A stretch of DNA of 64,000 nucleotides, taken from Ornithodoros turicata (taxonomy: Eukaryota; Arthropoda; Arachnida; Ixodida; Argasidae). The notes beneath the pieces are model-generated. The model made no database searches. It saw nothing but the letters and a program-made list of their open reading frames with translations, and had not been told where the DNA came from. Location: positions 5,163,947 through 5,227,946 of the forward strand of contig NC_088209.1 of the NCBI RefSeq assembly GCF_037126465.1. The letters are read 5' to 3'. Below are positions 32,960 through 42,843 of this stretch, piece after piece (position 1 is the first letter of the stretch; each line of letters starts with the position of its first letter). A program made the translations under genes and the position numbers.

Positions 32960-33252
32960 CCCTCGTGTGGACAGGTATTGTGATGGTGTTGCACCTTGAT
33001 TCAGACGACACTGAGCTCGTTATCCAGTATGTTGAGGAGATTCAGCGTACCCTTCGTAAATTCGATCATGCAAACGTCCGCTACAAACACGATCAGTCGA
33101 TGGCACCACATGGTCTTTCCACTCCGGTGGTCTGATTGCTTCTTGGCATCAAAAGCTGTCCGTCTCGTCACTGGGAAGCATGAGACATTGGATACCAGGG
33201 GAATATTGACGTAAATTAGGGCAACCAACTATAAAACATCTTCTCGGCATGT
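32960..33252 (-). pseudogene. THAP-type zinc-finger relic in element C
   Basis: The minus-strand frame opens MPRRCFIVGCPNLRQYSPG and ends at a stop after SDETDSF. The C-terminal part appears as PSTDRVCSGRLHD and then QCRLNQGATPSQYL. It aligns with the element A THAP relic (MPRRC...GC, VCSEHF, CRLKRGVAPSQY), but the C-x2-H has become CSGRLH and two stops interrupt it. It is non-functional. Confidence 0.6.
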
Positions 33253-33496
33253 CGAGGAAAACCCACGACCATCTCTATAACACACGACCATCACACTCGC
33301 ACCTAGCCCCAGCGCCACTGATGTAGTTTCGCCAAGCGGCCGCCGCGCGTTTGTGGCGCTGAATACGGGACCCTCGGCAGACGACGCATGCTCTGCGGAT
33401 ACCGTTGCTGCCGTCATTCGCGTTTGGTTTTTGCTATTTTTCACGCGGTGGACAGTGTTTGTCTCCAGTGCATGGTTTGTGCTTGGTGCAGACGTG

Positions 33497-33633
33497 ATGG
33501 TGTACTGCACCGTCCCGCTTTGCAAGCCGAAGAAAGCAGTGTCGAACACAATTATTTCATGCCACGAGCTCCGCGCTCAAATGCTGTCTTACGGGAGAAG
33601 TGGCTCGAAATATATCGCGGCGTCTTGACACAA
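33497..33633 (+). pseudogene. THAP domain, N-terminal exon relic
   Basis: ATG at 33497 opens MVYCTVPLCKPKKAVSNTI, then SCHELR. A one-base shift continues as PRSNAVLREKWLEIYRGV, and the exon ends at a donor-like ACAA|GTAACT. The C-x4-C, the F/C-H-x-L-P step and REKWLxxI are hallmark positions of THAP zinc fingers. A single frameshift separates the halves, so this copy is recently broken. The C-x2-H half of the finger would lie in a further exon not found. It sits just inside the left TIR of the surrounding element, where an N-terminal transposase exon belongs. Confidence 0.7.
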
Positions 33634-33794
33634 GTAACTTCATTGCGAATTGCGAATGTTTCATTTCATATAGGGTGCACTTTTTGGATGGCAGCGTGTA
33701 CCATAAACAGTTTTATCTAATATAGCTGAGTACCTTTTACGCATCTCTCTTTGAAAAAAAAAAAAAAAACGAATAATAAACCGTGGCCTCCGAC

Positions 33795-34190
33795 CAGGGG
33801 TGGACATAAATGCATTTTTTGAGTATTTAAATATAAATACAAAATACTTTGTTGAAAGGGGTGTTTAAATACTCTTCATAAATACTTTTCGATAGGAGTA
33901 TTTAAATATAAAATATACAGTATTCAAATGTCGTAACTAGTAACATAAATACTTTGATGAAGATGTCATCTGGAATTACAGAAATAACGATGAACATGAC
34001 AAGTCAGCAAGGAAAAATAGCATTTATTTGTTAGATGATCACGGTAATTTTAATATTAGAAATTTTTGACTGCATCACTTAGGATTCTTGTGTTCGGTCG
34101 TATAATCAGATTCGCAAAAGAGAACAGCATCTTCACTGGTGCCGATGAGCAAAGGCTTGCATTCAATTTGATGAAGATACTTCGTACAAC
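33795..34190 (-). pseudogene. hAT transposase C-terminal dimerisation relic with terminus
   Basis: The left edge CAGGGGTGGACATAAATGC (33795) is a typical hAT terminus, followed by ATTTAAATA-rich subterminal sequence. On the minus strand, 34190-34056 reads NASLCSSAPVKMLFSFANLI and then RPNTRILSD. This matches the conserved hAT C-terminal S-S-A-x-V-E-R-x-F-S-x-A-G...R-x-x-L-x motif, with the usual Glu changed. The other terminus and the catalytic part are not seen, so the element is 5'-truncated. Confidence 0.6.
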
Positions 34191-34349
34191 AAAGTAACAG
34201 CCGCGACCATTGTCTGCAACAACAGCGAAAAACTCTCCATCTAAAATCGTTTTTCGCCTGCATGCTAGCTCGAACTCTGCGTGTTCTCGGCATTTCAAGG
34301 CCGAAGGCTTTAGCATCGGCGCAAAGCGCAAAATTCTCAGCCGTGGCAC

Positions 34350-35150
34350 CGTGGCTACGGTACCTACGTTTAGTGGTCACGAAGTTTACACAGCCTTGCA
34401 TCTCCCAGGAGTGCAAAACGAACACAAAAAAGGCACCAAAAGGTAGCGTCGCAGAAAAGCCACCATCAAGAAAAATTCTCAGGGTGGCTTCTATCCGAAC
34501 AGCATAATAAAAGTTAGCAGAGCATTGTAATTGCAAACCGCAAAAGAAGAAAAAAAGTGTAAAAGTAAAATAAAAAGGGACCAATAAGTAGGAAAACAAA
34601 ACAAGCAACTGCTGATTTAAAACTGAAGTGCTGCTTATACAACAAATTCTGTTGGACGTCGTAACAGGTGTGAGTCATCTCTCTGCCAGGAACAGTTTCT
34701 TCTTACGGTCGCATTCACCCATTCTCTGTAACTGCCCTGTATGTTAACACGGAACGCCTCTCACGTGAAACGTAAAGAACGCGCTTGCGTCTGACAATCA
34801 TAAACGCATGATAACTGGCCCAACACACAAGGTGCTGCTGCCAAGTTTATGTGTACGATGTACTGCACATAGTGCGCGAGTTTCACAGTTTTACATGCCA
34901 CCTACGCTTCAGAGCACAGCCTATTTCTGAGTATTTAGTTTCAGAACTCTTAGCTCTACATGAACAGAGAACCTGCGACAATACACAAACATGTACGCAC
35001 GAAGAATTAACCACAAGGACCACTCATATTGCACACAGCTGAGCTACAAGAGGCGCTCTTCTAGGTCCCGCAAGTGGCGCCCCTGGCGGGCGCTCCGCGC
35101 GGAAATACGGCACTTCCGCTCCATGAGGCGCGGACGGAAGTCCCATAGGC
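34350..35150. other. non-coding interior of the P-like element
   Basis: No coding family is recognised. The 177-codon minus-strand frame (34608-34075) overlaps the hAT relic in another frame and is hydrophobic low-complexity, so I discount it. Confidence 0.45.
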
Positions 35151-36105
35151 GAACGGGCGAGTGTTATGGTCGTGTATTATAGAGATGGTCGTGCGAAAAC
35201 CACAGGATGCGACTATGCGACTGCGATAGACTGCGACCATCGCGCGGAAGCTGCCCTCATGGAGATTTCCACTCCCGATGAACGCATACGCGGGATCCTA
35301 CGGCGCATGCTCCTGGCGAGATCCTTCGGCTCGGCATCACGTCACGATGACGTGTTGCCGAGCCGGCCGTGGTCCCGTCAAGTTGCCCGCTGTGTCTTCG
35401 CTCGGCAGCTCGTCACGGCGCGGCGCCAGCTGTCCTCCCTTCGCCGCTCCGTTTAAATTCGCTCCCGAGAATACTCCTCGCATGATGAAGGTAAAATTTT
35501 GGTCCTAGACTCGGAAAAAGGTTTTCTTTCTGATGAGAACGAGAAAAAAATCATTTCATAGTCCCTTTAAAGCCAATAGTGGCAGGAACTATGTTCTGAT
35601 TCTGCATTAAGGGGAAAAACCCAGCCAGAAACATGAAACAGAAGAGACGCAATACAATACACATAATAAAGAATAAAGAATATACTTACTTATTACAGGT
35701 GTGAACCAATAGCATTAAAGAGGTATCACACAGAAATAATTAAGCACAATATTTTGTAATAACGGTAATCATACACAAAAGTTTTCAATGAATCAGAATT
35801 AAAGTGAATAGCATATTTAATCAAAGAACGTAATAAATACGATTACAATCAAAATTACAAATTTTATTATGAAAAGTCTGAGTCGTGACAATAGTGGAGT
35901 TTTAATTTCAATTACATGTTCTGATGTAAGTAATTTCAAGCACAATAGGGAAGCTAAGTTGAATATTTCAACACGACACAAATTTAATTAATCAGTTTCT
36001 TATGAAGTGAATAGCACAGATGCAGGGAAGTAATGCGAAACACAACAAGATCAACAGCTAGCACTAACAGAGAGCCAAGTATCATCCAACAAGTAAACAG
36101 GATAT

Positions 36106-36408
36106 TGTCACGAACCGAAATGGGCCGGCGAGTCGTCGAATAAACAGCAAACGGTTTATTAAACTGCTTGGTAGCAAGAAGCCAAACGTGATAGCTCTCT
36201 GAACACAACTGAGTCCACAGAATGAATGCTCCAGCCTGAAGCGCACAAGCATTTAAGCATCGCGCCGAAAAGTCTAGAAACAGCACGTGCGTTTGCCAGA
36301 GAGCAGGCGATGTGTCTGGAAGCTTCTTGCTTCTTTTTCAGCGCGCGCCGGGATGAGATGTACCGTTTCGTGCTTGCCCTGGAAGTTTCTCGAAGATGAT
36401 TCGTGGCA
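36106..36408 (-). repeat. 3' LTR of the 36-44 kb gypsy element
   Basis: It is 303 bp, bounded by TGTCACGAAC (plus sense) and GATTCGTGGCA. It is clearly homologous to 44190-44566, but shorter because it lacks the TTG/CTT microsatellite expansion in the 5' LTR. Confidence 0.9.
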
Positions 36409-36419
36409 TTGTCCCCTCC
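36409..36419 (-). other. polypurine tract
   Basis: GGAGGGGACAA on the minus strand immediately precedes the 3' LTR. This is the expected plus-strand DNA primer of an LTR retrotransposon. Confidence 0.75.
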
Positions 36420-36548
36420 GTAGATGCGGCATCGTCTCGATGCCGTTCTTTGTCTTTTTTTTTTCGTCATGTTGTCTCCTTCCGACCAGTCTACAGCTCT
36501 ACCTGCTGTAGTACGGCTTGAGTCGAACGACGTCAACTATTTCAGTCC

Positions 36549-37777
36549 TCAGGGGTCGTCGAGAGGGAGCGCTACATTCGGGTACCACTTCGTAATCCAG
36601 GTCTCCAATGCGTCGAAGTACTTTGTAGGGACCGAAGTAACGCTCGAGTAGCTTCTCGCTATGGCCTCGTCGTCCAATCGGCGTCTAAACCCATACCAAG
36701 TCGCCTGGACTGAAGCGTACGTCTCGACGGCGCAAATTGTATCTTCTTTCATCGACGCGTTCCTGTTGACTAATGCGTAGTCTGGCCAGCTGGCGGGCTT
36801 CTTCTGCTCGCTGTGTGAAGTACAGATAGTACAGTAAGTACAGGTAGTACTGTGTGAAGTACAGACAGTACAGTTCCTCATCACTGGGTTCGTGCGGCAG
36901 CATCGCGTCCAGCATAGTCGATGCGTCATGGCCGTGTGCAAGGCGGAACGGTGTGAATCCCGTTGTTTCCTGGACAGCCGTGTTATAGGCGAACGTGACG
37001 TAAGGCAATATTCCGTCCCATGTCTTGTGCTCGACGTCGACGTACATCGAAATCATGTCGGCAAGGGCTTTGTTTAGGCGTTAGGTGAGCCCGTTCGTCT
37101 GCGAATGGTACGCCGTTGTCCTCCGGTGGGCGGTGTGGCTGTGTCGAATGATTTCTTGTGTTAGCCTGCATGGAAATGCCTTTCCCCTATCGGTGATTAA
37201 GGCCGTCGGAGCTCCGTGCCGTAGTACGATGTTCTCGATGAAGAACTTCGCCACTTCTGCTGTTGTGCCCTGTGGAAGTGGCTTAGTCTCGGCATAGCGT
37301 GTCAGGTAGTCGGTGGCGAATATTATCCAACGATTTCCGGAAGACAAACGTGGGAAGGGCCCGAGTAGATCCATCCCAATCTGCTTGAACGGCGCCGACG
37401 GCGGAGCGATTGGCTGAAGGTACCCAGAAGGTCGTACCGGCGGCGTTTTTCGTCGTTGGCATTTCCGGAACGTCCTTACGTAGTGGTGGATGGTCTTTGC
37501 CAGTTTTGTCCAGTAGTACTTTTCCCTTATACGGGCCAGTGTCCGGCTGTATCCCAAATGACCTGATGACGGTTCGTCGTGGCAGGATTCAAGAATCTCG
37601 AGGCGCATGTCTCCAGGCACAACGAGGAGCCACGTAGCGCCTTGTGGTGCGTGGCTTTCTTTGTAGAGGACACCATCACGTAGGGAAAAATTTGAGAGTG
37701 ATCATCGGAAGATTGAAGGAACGTTGTCGGCGCGGCCCTCCAGATAGTCGACGAGTGTCTTCAATTCGGGGTTGTCG
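36549..37777 (-). pseudogene. gypsy integrase, catalytic Glu codon mutated to stop
   Basis: The N-terminal zinc-binding region reads HDEPSSGHLGYSRTLARI and then HHYVRTFRKCQRRK. The His pair and second Cys are present, while the first Cys of C-x2-C appears to be Phe. The catalytic core shows IGMDLLGPFP (first Asp) and LITDRGKAF (second Asp). Counting 35 residues on, the expected Glu after NGLT is a TAA stop (near 37083), so D-D-35-E is broken at the third catalytic residue. The C-terminal part resumes as RLNKALADMISMYVDVEHK and ends in the GDLVWV and YFGPY segments. Within it, LYCLYFTQ is followed by a tandem repetition (about 36812-36875), in frame. Enzymatically inactive as it stands. Confidence 0.85.
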
Positions 37778-37779
37778 TA

Positions 37780-40539
37780 CACTCTTAATTTTTTTACACC
37801 CTTTAGGGTGTAATAAGGGTGTAATCCCAAAGTGCGATAACTCACTCCCTTTAGGGTGTAATATTACACCCTTTTCCACCGGCTACAACCTCAAAAAAGG
37901 GTGTAATTTGCTACTTCAAAAACACCCTTTAGGGTGTAATCCAAAAGTGCTATAACTCACTCCCTTTAGGGTGTAATTTAACACCCCTGGTAATATTACA
38001 CCCTTCAAAAAGGTGTTGTTTATCTGTCAAGTAATACGTGTGCTACTTGAGAGATAGATGCTATAGTTCTCACAAATGCCAGCAGCCCGAAACTGTGAAT
38101 CTATGCACATGTACGCAGTCCAATAAATGAGGAGTTGAATTACTCATACATAATTCAGGGGAGTGCCTCTCTGCTAATTACTGTGGACACAAGAAATTTC
38201 CACGAGCACCAAATGCACAGCCACTGCAGCATTTGGGAAATGCACCTGAAAAGAAAAGTCCAGACGTAGGTCAAGTATACAGGTTCTTTATTTCATAGTG
38301 CTTGAGGTCCAATTGCTACCGCAGTTACAATCCTTTGTATTGCTAATGAGGCCAAACCAGACAAACACCACATATCAATACTAGAACCGTAATTACCACC
38401 GAAGCTATATATGGCATGAAACTCTTGCTTGCCAGGATACAAAGCACCTGCTTTGTGCATTGCATAACAAAGCTCGGTCTCCCTTAGTTCTGGGGTCTTA
38501 AAAGAAACATTCAACAAGAATGATGTAAAGTCCTGCTGGGCAACACTGCTTTAAAACTCCTGACGTCAGTATATCAAAGTGTGCCAAACCTTAATGTGCC
38601 CTCAAGGAGCAGCGGCTTTTTCGCTTCACAGGTTTTCTTGAATGCTCTGAAAAAAAGTCATATTGAGCTGGACATGTACTGCTGACGACATACTGTCTGT
38701 CATTTGGGTTTCATGGTTTCGCTGCTTTCTGCGGCATGCTGCAGGTAGTGAGTAAAAAACAGGCACAGCAGATTTTTCCCGACCTGCCTGCTGCTTACTA
38801 CTTGCAACAACTCTTCACAGAGGCTGCAGAATGCTGTGAAAGCCCGAAACTCAAACTTCAGACAAGTACGTCTCAAATAGGTACAATGTACATTCTAAAC
38901 CCATTGACGGATAGGTGCCGCCTGATCAACTGGCACATTTCTCAAGAAGTGCACCAGATGACTTCAAGAGGCAGCCTGCGAAAGCTGTAGGTGCCCTGTG
39001 CCCCCTGAAACAACTGGTACGGCATCGCTGCAGACGCCAGGAGCCACAGTGTACCGGACGTAATGAAGGAATATTTGTACCAACTAATACGCGAGACACA
39101 TTATGCCTCTCGAGTTCTCTAAAGAAAATGATCTCCAGGATTCGCAAAAAAAGAAAAAGAAGAAGAAGAAAATAGGGGAAAAAATGCACCAAGGACATTG
39201 AACTTGAAACACCAAATTTTATTGGCGTGCACATACCTTTAAATTTCATCCAGTACATCATCGTTGGCCGAATGGAACGCATACACAGTTCACTAATCCC
39301 AACACACACATATGGAGCACACGTTGCATGGGCACAACCCCTCCGATGCACCAGGCTGGCACTGCAAAGCTCAACCAAGGTCATCCTTAGTGACGAACAC
39401 GACAGTTCCTCAAACGAAATGGCCAACGAATAATTGTCCGAGCATGTGGCACCAGACCCCTCTTCGATGTGAGAAGCAGTTGCAGTTTTGCACGCATATG
39501 CGTGACCGTTGAGACAGGACACTACCTGTAAAGAAACCGAAGTGAACATCACGCTGGTATTGTTCAAACGTTAATGCTAGAATATTACAGCTTTTTGTAA
39601 CTCACGTCCTTGCAGTCGATAGAGTCCCACGTTCACCTATAACGAAAGAATACAATTAGCCTCGCTTGTAATATAAATCGTCGCTTCACCGATGTAGCCG
39701 ATCCACTCCTGCGTCCTGCCGCCATTTGCAATGTGTCCATCGTCTGCAACAGAACAATTGTTAAACACAAGTAAAACGCAGGCGTCGTACGTTGCATCAC
39801 AGCCAGGTTGACTTACCTTAAGCAAACATTAAACTTGTAATTAAAAAGCAAGGTTGTCGTCCTTTCAAAGGCGAGGTTGCAGCGCACATAACAGGCACGA
39901 ACGCAGCGACGAATGCACTGCGGTGGAATACGCGGTGCCACGTCACTCCTCACGGGCGGAGCGCGGAACAACGTAGTACGCTCCAGCGAAGGGCGAAGGG
40001 GCGAAGGCACACATATTCAGCGGGCACACGGATTATTCGACAAGCACACGAGTATACGGCTCAGGAGGCACACATATTATTCAGCGGGGCAGACATATTT
40101 GGCGATAAGGATCGTTGAGCTTACTATTTGATAGCTCATACGGCTGCTTCCAGACGTTTACGGCTGTGTACCGGCTGTACTTTCTGAGGGAACTTTTTTA
40201 ACCGGCACATGTTCGTCGCAGGATTTAGAGTGTAGACTCAAAATTTCTACAGAGGTGCCCTATTGTATGCATCTGTAGGTAACATGAAGCATATCATTGT
40301 GGTTTCAAAAGAAATACAGTTCATGTAAAAGCTCTATGCCCGCTACACCCATTTTACGCCTCTTTTACACCCGAGCTCAGTGGACGTTGTAAATAAGGTG
40401 TTACGTTATTATTACACCCATTTTAACACCCCTCATCCCAGGATGTTTCTTCGAGCTGGTGTAATTTGGGAGTAAAAATTAGTTTACACCCCAGTTACAC
40501 CCGGATTACACCCTAAAGGGTGTTTTAAATTTAAGAGTG
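37780..40539. mobile_element. 2.76-kb TIR element flanked by TA, with ACACCCTTTAGGGTGTAAT arrays
   Basis: Flanking TA dinucleotides (37778-37779, 40540-40541) bound termini CACTCTTAAT and the complement of CACTCTTAAA. Inside each end are several copies of ACACCC-TTTAGGGTGTAA (37794-38012 and 40340-40527). The interruption of a gypsy pol gene fixes the insertion point. A TA target with a CACT terminus fits Tc1/mariner-like or CACTA/Mirage-type elements, and I cannot choose. The interior has no convincing transposase. Frames at 38736-38990 (plus) and 38926-39567 (minus, 213 codons) lack motifs, so it is probably non-autonomous. Confidence 0.8.
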
Positions 40540-40541
40540 TA

Positions 40542-42210
40542 CTGCTTGATAGACATGGTAGTCGCGCTCATTAGACCGAGGAAGGCGTCGTCGTCCTCGA
40601 AACCGTTGTCCTGTCGCTGGAGTGGTGCTCGGGACAGGCAGGCGGCGTGGTTGTGTTTTCTTCCTGACTTCTAAGTGATGGTTACGTCATACTCCTGTAA
40701 TCGGAGGCTCTATCTCGCTAGGCGTCTTGAGGGGTCCCTTGAACCAGCCAGCACAGAGAATGGTGGTCTGTTACCACCTTGAACGACCGTCCGTACAGGT
40801 AGGGACGCAACTTTGTGATGGCTCATATGAGTGCAAGGCACTCTTTTTCGTTCGTCGAATAGTTCTTCTCTGACTTGGTTAGCGTTCTGCTTGCGTAAGC
40901 GATGACACGTTCGACGCCATCGTGAAGTTGAACGAGCACCGCTCCTAGACCATCGTTGCTTGCATCGGTGTGTATTTCTGTTTCGGCGTTTGGATCGAAG
41001 CGGGCAAGCACGGGTGCGGTCTGTAGACGCGTCTTCAAACGCCTGTTGCTGGGCTTCACTCCAGATAAACGTGGATCCGTCCTTCGTGAGGGCATTCAGG
41101 GGTGACGCAATTCTTGAGAAGTTCCGAATGAATCGTCGGTAGTAGGCGCAAAGGCCAGGGAAGCTTCGAACGTCTTTCACGTTAGAAGGAACTGGGTAAT
41201 TTGCGATGGCCGCCGTCTTCTCGGGGTCGGGGCGTACGCCGTCGTTGCTCACGAGATGGCCGAGAAATCTGAGTTCCTCGTAGCCGAATCGACACTTCTG
41301 AGGCTTCAACGTCAGCCCTGCAGTCCTGATAGCCTCGAGGATTTGCTTTAGCCGTTCAACATGTTCTTCGAAAGCTCTTGCGAAGACGCCAACATCGTCG
41401 AGGTACACGAGGCAGGTTTGCCATTTCAACCCGGCGAGAACTGTATCCATAACTCGCTGTAACGTCGCTGGTGCTGTGCACAGGCCGAAAGACATAACCT
41501 TGAATTGGAATTGGAAGAATTCATCCGGAGTGACGAAGGCAGTCTTTTCACGGTCCCGTTCGTCGACTTCGATTTGCCAGTACCCTGTCTTGAGGTCCAT
41601 GGAAGAGAAAAATTTTGCGTTTTGAAGGCGATCGTGCGTGTCGTCGATGCGCGGTAATGGGTTAACGTCCTTCTTCGTTATCTTATTGAGTTAGTGTAGT
41701 CGAGTATTGAGTTAGCCGGTAGTCGACGCAGAACCTGAGTGTTCCGTCCTTCTTCTTCACTAGTAACACCGGCGATGCCCACGGACTGGTCGACGGCTGG
41801 ATAATGTCATCTCTTAGCATCTCTTCTACTTGCATTCAGATCGTTTCTCGCTCTTTGCAGGAGACCCGGTACGGCATGCAGTGAATTGGACGGGCGTTTT
41901 CGTCGACGATGATGCGGTGCTTCGCAATGGGCGTTTGTCTTACTTTCGACGATGCAGCGAAACAGTCACTGAAATCGTTGAGCATCTGGAGAAGTGTTTG
42001 CTTTTGAGTTGTATTGAGTTGAGGGTTTACGTCGAGATGTCCGGCCTCGTGTTCCGCGGTGACCGTGATGCGAGAAGCGTCCATCAGACAAACATTCGTA
42101 GTGGTGTATTGGTCTACGATGGCGGCTATCTTCGTGCAATTTGTGAAGTGTTGTGGCTCCGTGCGAAAATTTGTGACCAGGAGTTCGACTATTCCGTTTC
42201 TTACGGGCAC
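40542..42210 (-). pseudogene. gypsy reverse transcriptase and RNase H, decayed
   Basis: From 42210 the minus frame reads MPVRNGIVELLVTNF and reaches HRIIVDENARPIHCMPYRVS, then a stop, then the fingers segment [19 protein letters not shown] in the same frame. A frameshift near 41690 precedes MDLKTGYWQIEVDERDREKT, FKVMSFGLCTAPATLQRVMD and LVYLDDVGVFA, the RT palm with YLDD. LRFLGHLVSNDGVRPDPEK marks the connection. RNase H is seen as [20 protein letters not shown] in another frame (41095-40823) with its first Asp. At least three breaks separate the parts. Downstream the frame enters the DNA insertion at 40541. Confidence 0.88.
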
Positions 42211-42424
42211 AATTCCTCTTGCTATCCCAATTCCTCATTCGCGGAGTTGGGAGTTGGGGATCGCGTGTTGCCTTCAGCCAACAAACAGCCAGTCGATGCT
42301 CTGTCGTACGTAGCGGTCACAAGGACTGAAGACAAGGGAGGTAGGTTGACGTGCTGACTCGTCACGGCGGTTACGTCTGTGTTTGCGCGTTTCTCCGGGG
42401 TTATTCGTGCCCACCACTTGTCTA

Positions 42425-42760
42425 TTACGCAGTTGCCGGCGTTCTGAAAGAGATAACTCCATTTGTGAAGTCGATGACTGCTTCATTTTCCACTAGGAAG
42501 TCCATTCCGACTATTACGGCGTGTATATGTAGGACGGCGAAGCTAACGACGTATTTGATGTCACGCACTTGTATGACTGCAGTGCATCGGCCAGCCGGTG
42601 TTACGACGTGTCCACGAGCAGTCCTGATGTCAGGCTCATCCCACTTCCGTTTGCACCTTGCGAAGCTTCTTAGCCAACGTACCACTTATAACGGAGTCGT
42701 CGGTTCCAGAATCGATTAACGCAATCATCTCATGGCCGTCAATGAGTATTTTCAGGTTAT
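42425..42760 (-). pseudogene. gypsy aspartic protease
   Basis: The minus strand reads LIDGHEMIALIDSGTDDSVI, where the catalytic triplet is D-S-G rather than D-T-G, as in many gypsy proteases. A frameshift leads to the body of the fold, with AVIVGMDFLVENEAVIDF matching the ILG-x-D-F-L flap/C-terminal motif. It lies between the gag zinc knuckle and RT, as expected. It processes Gag-Pol in active elements; here the frame is broken. Confidence 0.7.
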
Positions 42761-42843
42761 TGGTAATTTTTCAAGCGTCATGGCGGTGCAGCGTTGCTGT
42801 TGGTCGAGTTTGAGGAATTGTAACTTGTCGTCGGTCCGCAGCT

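Larger units (their letters stand above)
33264..35193 (+). mobile_element. THAP-bearing TIR element with 8-bp TSD (P-element-like)
   Basis: The terminal inverted repeats are about 38 bp. The left reads CACGACCATCTCTATAAC, then ACACGACCAT, then CACACTCGC. The right end is its near-exact complement, ending GATGGTCGTG at 35193. Direct flanks GGAAAACC (33256-33263) and CGAAAACC (35194-35201) match at 7/8, and element A has no insertion at the equivalent place. A THAP-domain exon starts 233 bp inside the left end. An 8-bp target duplication plus an N-terminal THAP is the P-element superfamily pattern. No transposase core is seen, and a hAT relic occupies part of the interior. Confidence 0.7.
30307..35566 (-). 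mobile_element. TTAA/AGGGAC-family element C (Kolobok-like) with nested insertions
   Basis: TTAA at 30303-30306 and 35567-35570 flanks identical 14-bp termini (AGGGACTATGAAAT and its complement). The empty target is visible in repeat R copy 1 (29175-29178) and in the inverted R copy (about 52570-52580), so insertion borders are certain. Interior order matches element A in reverse. It carries a degraded THAP domain (33252-32960, minus). A 1.93-kb element resembling a P element is inserted at 33264-35193. No intact transposase core is recognisable. The THAP/TTAA combination suggests Kolobok. Confidence 0.85.
29824..36105 (+). repeat. repeat R, copy 2 (interrupted by element C)
   Basis: It starts at about 29824, directly after copy 1. 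It holds three tandem subunits of about 100-140 bp (near 29880, 30010 and 30165), each with a CTGG-C-GACTTCATTCGCAATTT phrase and TTTACATGCAAGTA. The copy is split at AAATATATTTATTAA by element C (30307-35566) and resumes with AGCCAATAGTGGCAGG at 35571. The match to copy 1 continues to about 36005. The gypsy LTR begins at 36106. Confidence 0.75.

Noticed and set aside
34075..34608. 177-codon minus-strand ORF
   Set aside because: It overlaps the hAT dimerisation motif in a different frame and is aromatic/hydrophobic low-complexity text.
30307..35566. piggyBac assignment for the TTAA elements
   Set aside because: TTAA alone is shared with Kolobok. The AGGG terminus and element-borne THAP domain favour Kolobok, although no transposase core was read, so this remains provisional.
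38926..39567. 213-codon minus-strand ORF inside the TA-flanked element
   Set aside because: It shows no family motif, has a hydrophobic low-complexity stretch from an A/T-rich tract, and overlaps other frames equally long for this composition.
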